NCBI RefSeq assembly: GCF_013184775.1
Contig: NZ_JAATVV010000003.1
Location: forward strand, 186,001 to 250,000
DNA length: 64,000 nt
Direction: 5' to 3'
Origin: Martelella sp. HB161492
GTDB taxonomy: Bacteria > Pseudomonadota > Alphaproteobacteria > Rhizobiales > Rhizobiaceae
The translations under genes were made by a program, and so were the position numbers. Shown here piece after piece: positions 60,267 to 64,000 of this stretch (position 1 is the stretch's first letter; every line of letters starts with the position of its first letter). The notes beneath the pieces are model-generated. The model made no database searches, was not told where the DNA came from, and worked only from the letters and a program-made list of their open reading frames with translations.

Positions 60267-61787
60267 ATGAGCGAGAAGAAGAACAAGAAGCCGCAGAAAC
60301 TCAAAGCCCGCCTGCCGCGCGGCTTCGTTGACCGTCAGGCCGGCGATATCCGGGCGACAGAGGAAATGGTCGGCAAGATCAAGGCCGTTTATGAGCTTTA
60401 TGGCTTCGATCCGGTGGAAACGCCGCTGTTCGAATATACCGATGCGCTTGGCAAGTTCCTGCCTGATCAGGACCGGCCCAATGAAGGCGTGTTCTCGCTG
60501 CAGGACGATGACGAGCAGTGGATGAGCCTGCGTTATGATCTGACTGCGCCGCTCGCCCGTCACGTGGCGGAGAATTTCAACGAGATCCAGCTGCCTTTCC
60601 GCAGCTATCGTGCCGGTTACGTCTTCCGCAATGAGAAGCCCGGTCCGGGCCGTTTCCGCCAGTTCATGCAGTTCGATGCCGATGTCGTCGGCGCGCCCGG
60701 CGTCCAGACGGATGCCGAAATGTGCATGATGATGGCCGACACGATGGAAGCACTCGGGATTCCGCGCGGCGACTATGTCATCCGCGTCAACAACCGCAAG
60801 GTTCTGGATGGCGTGCTGGAGGCGATCGGTCTTGGCGGCGACGACAAGGCCGTTCAGCGCCTGACGGTGCTGCGCGCCATCGACAAGCTCGACAAGTTCG
60901 GCGTCGAGGGTGTGAAGCTTCTGCTCGGCGAAGGCCGCAAGGACGAGAGCGGCGACTTCACCAAGGGCGCGGGGCTTGATGCGCAGCAGATCGAAAAGCT
61001 GATCGTCTTTGTCTCGATCAAGGATTATGCCGCCGAGGCCGAAACCCTTGCTGCGCTGGTCGCGGGGTCGGTGCGCGGCAGCGAAGGCGTTGCCGAGCTT
61101 TCCCTGATCGGGGACATGGTGACGAGCGCCGGCTACGGTTCTGACCGGGTCAAGATCGACCCCTCCGTTGTCCGCGGTCTCGAATATTACACCGGCCCGG
61201 TCTATGAGGCGGAGCTGACCTTCGATGTCACCAATGAAAAGGGCGAGAAGGTTGTCTTCGGATCCGTTGGTGGCGGTGGACGTTATGACGGCCTGGTGTC
61301 GCGCTTCATGGGCCAGCCGGTTCCGGCGACCGGCTTTTCCATCGGTGTCTCGCGGCTGATGACAGCCTTGAAAAATCTCGGCAAGCTCGGCGAGGCCCCG
61401 GTGATCGAACCGGTTCTGGTCACCGTCATGGATGGCGATGGTGATGCGATGGGGCGCTATCAGCGCTTCACCCAGGCCCTCAGGGCTGCCGGAATTCGCG
61501 CTGAAATGTATCAGGGCAACTGGAAGAAATTCGGCAATCAGCTGAAATATGCCGACCGTCGCGGCTGCCCTATTGCCATCATCCAGGGCGGTGATGAGCG
61601 CGCCGAGGGCGTGGTGCAGATCAAGGACCTGATCGAGGGCAAGCGGCTTTCCGGTGAGATCGAGGACAATGCCAGCTGGCGCGAGGCGCGCGTGGCCCAG
61701 GAGACGGTGCCGGAGGCGGAGCTTGTTGCCAAGGTTGGCGAAATCCTCGCAGCACAGGCCGAGGATCGCCGGCGCGCCCAGCCGTGA
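60267..61787 (+). CDS. hisS: Histidyl-tRNA synthetase
   Basis: The 506-residue class II synthetase starts with a lysine-rich tail ([20 protein letters not shown]). Motif 2 is in [20 protein letters not shown], the histidine A motif in [13 protein letters not shown] and motif 3 in [13 protein letters not shown]. The C-terminal anticodon domain is present. It charges tRNA-His. The gene has the longer alphaproteobacterial form. It is followed by a small secreted protein gene, not by hisZ-hisG as in many rhizobia. Confidence 0.96.
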   Translation: MSEKKNKKPQKLKARLPRGFVDRQAGDIRATEEMVGKIKAVYELYGFDPVETPLFEYTDALGKFLPDQDRPNEGVFSLQDDDEQWMSLRYDLTAPLARHVAENFNEIQLPFRSYRAGYVFRNEKPGPGRFRQFMQFDADVVGAPGVQTDAEMCMMMADTMEALGIPRGDYVIRVNNRKVLDGVLEAIGLGGDDKAVQRLTVLRAIDKLDKFGVEGVKLLLGEGRKDESGDFTKGAGLDAQQIEKLIVFVSIKDYAAEAETLAALVAGSVRGSEGVAELSLIGDMVTSAGYGSDRVKIDPSVVRGLEYYTGPVYEAELTFDVTNEKGEKVVFGSVGGGGRYDGLVSRFMGQPVPATGFSIGVSRLMTALKNLGKLGEAPVIEPVLVTVMDGDGDAMGRYQRFTQALRAAGIRAEMYQGNWKKFGNQLKYADRRGCPIAIIQGGDERAEGVVQIKDLIEGKRLSGEIEDNASWREARVAQETVPEAELVAKVGEILAAQAEDRRRAQP

Positions 61788-61798
61788 GGCAAGCGCAG

Positions 61799-62368
61799 AT
61801 GACGAACCGCGAAAGGCTGCAGCCAAGATGCAATCGGCCGGGAGCCCTTCTGGCTGCGGCGCTTCTTGGCTTGATGTCTTCAGCTGCCGCCCATGCCGGC
61901 ACGGCCGCTGACCCGGTTGCCGAGGTGATGGCGGTCACCGTCAACAACTGGTCGCCCGATGCATCGGTGCAGGAGGATCTGTTTGCGTCAGATCGCCTGA
62001 AACGCCTTTTCAGCGCCGGTTTTCAGGCGCAGTTTGAAAAGGCGATGGCCGTTTCGGGCATTGGAAATGATGGCAGCCCCTTCGATTACGACGTTGTCGT
62101 CAACGCTCAGGATGGCTGCCCGCTTGAGGATCTTGCGATCGCCCCGCCGCTTGTGCAGGACGGAAAAACCGTTGAAGTCGCGCGTTTCCGCTTCATGAGC
62201 TGCTTTGGCTCGCAAGCAGAATATCAGGCGTTTTCCGAGGCCCGGTTCATTCTGGTTGATGAAGGCGGGCAGGTGAGAATTGACGACATCATTGCCGTCA
62301 GTCCCGACGGGCAAACTCTCTCGACGCGGGAACAGCTTGGTCTTCTGGCCGGGGGCGGCTCCGACTGA
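61799..62368 (+). CDS. Unrecognised small secreted/periplasmic protein
   Basis: The 189-residue protein begins with a basic N-terminus and a hydrophobic run (about 17-33, LLAAALLGLMSSAAAHA), giving a likely signal peptide with cleavage after AHA. The mature part is acidic and contains two cysteines that could form a disulfide (DGCPLED and FMSCFG). I do not recognise a family. An in-frame GTG at 61784, overlapping the hisS stop, is an alternative start; GAGG about 10 bases before 61799 favours the latter. It is probably co-transcribed with hisS. Confidence 0.65.
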   Translation: MTNRERLQPRCNRPGALLAAALLGLMSSAAAHAGTAADPVAEVMAVTVNNWSPDASVQEDLFASDRLKRLFSAGFQAQFEKAMAVSGIGNDGSPFDYDVVVNAQDGCPLEDLAIAPPLVQDGKTVEVARFRFMSCFGSQAEYQAFSEARFILVDEGGQVRIDDIIAVSPDGQTLSTREQLGLLAGGGSD

Positions 62369-62371
62369 GGT

Positions 62372-62938
62372 TCACAGGACGGAGCAGGGCCCTGCGGATG
62401 CCACCGGGTGAAGTGCCGTGTCGCACGGTATCGTGGCAAGAAGCGCTGCGACGGATGCCGAAAGGAGCAGGCATGACGTGGCGACCCCCGGCAGGATTTC
62501 CCCTCTGATCTGGTTCGCAATGACGAACTGGTTGCGCAGATAGAAATTGATCGCATCTGTGGCGTCTTGCATGACGAAGAGCTGAATCGTGTCGTCAGGC
62601 TTTCCGGCCTCCGCGGCAACGCGCAGAAGCTGGCTGCCAATCCCCTTGCGCTGATAGGGGCGAGTGATATAGAGCCCCCAAACCGCGCCGCACTCATCGC
62701 CATAGGCGTAGGTGCAGGTGGCGACGATAGTGTCGCCGTCCCTGACGAGCAGGAGGGTCTCTCCGATACCGGGAAGCCCGCCCCCAAGGGTACCATCCCC
62801 GAGGTTGTCCACCAGATTTGCAACAACCTCATGACCGAGGGAGTCACTATAGGTGTCCTGCCAACAGGTCGCCATGAACGGCCGGACCTCTTCAAGCAGT
62901 TCTTTGCTGATCGGGCTGCTGTGCTTTTCAAGCTGCAT
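62372..62938 (-). CDS. GNAT family N-acetyltransferase
   Basis: The 188-residue protein shows the GNAT acetyl-CoA motif WGLYITRPYQRKGIGSQLLRVA (about residues 88-109) and an earlier GDTIVATCTYAYGDECGAV strand pair. The last 45 residues (after GEILPGV) are unusual for the family and contain a hydrophobic stretch; they might be a real extension or the result of a frameshift. The substrate is unknown. It ends 3 bp from the convergent secreted-protein gene. Confidence 0.8.
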   Translation of the reverse strand: MQLEKHSSPISKELLEEVRPFMATCWQDTYSDSLGHEVVANLVDNLGDGTLGGGLPGIGETLLLVRDGDTIVATCTYAYGDECGAVWGLYITRPYQRKGIGSQLLRVAAEAGKPDDTIQLFVMQDATDAINFYLRNQFVIANQIRGEILPGVATSCLLLSASVAALLATIPCDTALHPVASAGPCSVL

Positions 62939-63261
62939 TTAAAGAAAATCCTCTTTGTGTTGAAGAAAGACGAAACTTTTGGTTAATATCTTGCTCTAAA
63001 TATGTGGCAAGAATCGGAAATATTATATTTCAATATTTTATAATGATTTTTGATTAAGTTATATTTGTAAAATTTCAAAATATTCCAAAAATCGAATTTT
63101 ATATGTTCGATGTCAGCTGGATATTACATGTCGAACCGCAACGGTTCGCCTGTCAGGTGTAGTGTGTCCCCTCAAAATTGTCAGGCTGTGCGTGATCGCT
63201 TCCGGTCGGCGCCGTTACGGCTCGGTCACATGAACAAGAAAAAACAAAAAGGAACCGAACT
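62939..63261. other. AT-rich intergenic stretch upstream of an unrecognised gene
   Basis: From about 62975 to 63110 the sequence is dominated by A and T (runs such as ATATTATATTTCAATATTTT), in strong contrast to the GC-rich surroundings. No ORF with plausible start, no tRNA and no clear terminator is visible. Such tracts often mark a promoter of a horizontally acquired gene or an insertion hot spot. The following gene at 63262 is unlike its neighbours. Confidence 0.55.
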
Positions 63262-64000
63262 ATGGATAAGTTCAGGGTTATTCCAACTCGCCAAAATATC
63301 GCCAAGGCCTGCGCAGAAATCGCGCAGAGACAAGCCCGGCCCCAGGAATTCGAGATCGGCGCACCCCGTAGAGTGCTGAGAGACAGTCAATCGCCGGGTA
63401 TTTCCAGCGTCTATAGCTCTGCATCGTCTTCGCCCGCAACAGGCCGGTCTTCGCCAGCGACAAGTGGGTTCTCGCCAGCAACAGGCAGGTCCTCGCCCGC
63501 AACAAGCGGGTCTTCGCCAGCAATAAGCCGGTCTTCACCGACCAGCGGGTTTTCCAATATGAGCACTGGTTCGCTCTTGCGGCTCGACAATAATATGAAA
63601 ATCGCGCGAACGGTTGTGCAGCGTGTTCAGGAGAAAGTTCCGTCACGGCATGAAGCAGACCACAGCGGCCTGACCTCGGCGTCAAACGGGCGTCCTGTGC
63701 GGGAGGGTGATCCTGTTCGCTTTATGGTCAACGTCCGTTTGCCGGTCCTCAGCAAGGTTCATCAGGATGCTCAGGAGTTTAGAGGACCTTCATACGTGCA
63801 GACCCGGATGCACAAGAATGCCTGGAAGTCCTGTCTGAAGCTCAGCAGCAAGCTGAGCGCGAAGGAAAAGATCGGCGGCAGTTCGGAACTGGCGCAGATG
63901 ACTGCGCGGGAACTCAAGAAATGCGGCTACGGACGCAGCATCGAGATTGTCAGCATTCCGGTGAAACTGGAAAATGCCGATGTCACCGGCCAGCGGCCGG
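63262..64000 (+). CDS. Unrecognised protein with Ser/Pro/Ala/Thr heptad repeats, 3' truncated
   Basis: The frame stays open from the ATG at 63262 to the window end (246 codons, no stop), with AAAAGGAA about 10 bases upstream. The first 50 residues (MDKFRVIPTRQNIAKACAEI, then a basic stretch) are followed by a Ser/Pro/Ala/Thr-rich tract with a period of seven residues (SSPATGR, SSPATSG, FSPATGR, SSPATSG, SSPAISR) and then a mixed, lysine-rich domain with about four cysteines. I recognise no family. The disordered repeat and the AT-rich upstream DNA would suit a secreted effector, adhesin or cell-surface protein, but this is speculation. The gene continues beyond the window. Confidence 0.6.
   Translation, partial: MDKFRVIPTRQNIAKACAEIAQRQARPQEFEIGAPRRVLRDSQSPGISSVYSSASSSPATGRSSPATSGFSPATGRSSPATSGSSPAISRSSPTSGFSNMSTGSLLRLDNNMKIARTVVQRVQEKVPSRHEADHSGLTSASNGRPVREGDPVRFMVNVRLPVLSKVHQDAQEFRGPSYVQTRMHKNAWKSCLKLSSKLSAKEKIGGSSELAQMTARELKKCGYGRSIEIVSIPVKLENADVTGQRP
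63427..63549 (+). repeat. 21-bp tandem repeat encoding heptads
   Basis: Five 21-base units start at 63427, 63448, 63469, 63490 and 63511, with an 18-base partial sixth at 63532. Units 1 and 3, and 2 and 4, are more alike, so the underlying period may be 42 bases (14 residues). All differences keep the reading frame. Confidence 0.9.

Noticed and set aside
63110-63379. 89-residue ORF overlapping the repeat-bearing gene
   Set aside because: It starts in the AT-rich tract, has no clear ribosome site, and overlaps a longer frame in which the 21-bp repeats stay in phase.
63278-63685. Minus-strand ORF with LLLAKT/LLRAKT repeats
   Set aside because: The apparent heptads are just the reverse complement of the 21-bp repeat in the plus-strand gene.
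1-64000. CRISPR arrays, insertion sequences, rRNA or tRNA genes, and phage genes
   Set aside because: None was recognised: no spaced direct repeats other than the coding 21-bp repeat, no transposase or integrase motifs, and no cloverleaf candidates were found by eye. A covariance-model scan was not possible.

Overview
The window is GC-rich, densely coded chromosome from an alphaproteobacterium. It is most likely of the order Hyphomicrobiales (Rhizobiales) and Rhizobiaceae-like. The support is a plant/alphaproteobacterial-type glutamate-cysteine ligase, DUF1127 and DUF1328 genes, a GGAAC-N16-CGTT (EcfG-type) promoter, glcDEF, a long HisRS, and many ABC importers run by GntR, LacI and LysR regulators. 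The genus cannot be fixed from sequence reading alone.

Layout. 0-3.2 kb: an ECF vitamin/nucleobase-type importer (S component cut by the window edge, fused double ATPase, T component) overlapping a phosphoribosyltransferase. 3.2-13.4 kb: two overlapping GntR/FCD regulators face a nine-gene cluster of a complete oligopeptide-type ABC importer, a hydantoin-racemase-like protein without its two catalytic cysteines, an amidase-signature amidase and an arylmalonate-decarboxylase-like protein. This looks like an uptake and degradation route for an unidentified amide. 13.6-14.4 kb: a fucosyltransferase-like protein with a probable TTG start. 14.4-22.1 kb (minus strand): a LacI-regulated sugar ABC importer with a GH2 glycosidase; a 12-base sequence shared by the two upstream regions is the likely LacI operator.

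22.3-42.2 kb: a complete aerobic phenylacetate (phenylacetyl-CoA) pathway. It comprises PaaK ligase, PaaABCDE epoxidase, PaaG isomerase, PaaZ ring opening, PaaJ thiolase, a fused enoyl-CoA hydratase/3-hydroxyacyl-CoA dehydrogenase, PaaI thioesterase and PaaN. Two regulators, PaaX and a TetR-type PaaR, and an embedded LivKHMGF-type importer complete it. Three copies of a GACCGACCGGTCGGT-like palindrome lie in front of paaJ, paaR and the paaG/paaN divergent region.

42.3-52.8 kb: housekeeping and stress genes (a beta-repeat membrane protein, OxyR, AraC/SDR pair, LysR/DUF1127 pair, gshA, rsmE, a Nudix protein, an EcfG-driven DUF1328 protein). 51.8-57.4 kb: a LysR gene divergent from glcDE-(membrane protein)-glcF. 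57.4-62.9 kb: tag, YeiH-type exporter with divergent LysR, hisS, a small secreted protein and a GNAT acetyltransferase. 62.9-64 kb: an AT-rich stretch and then an unrecognised open frame with a 21-bp tandem repeat that runs off the window.

No rRNA, tRNA, insertion sequence or CRISPR array was seen. All functions are read from motifs and context; no database search was run.
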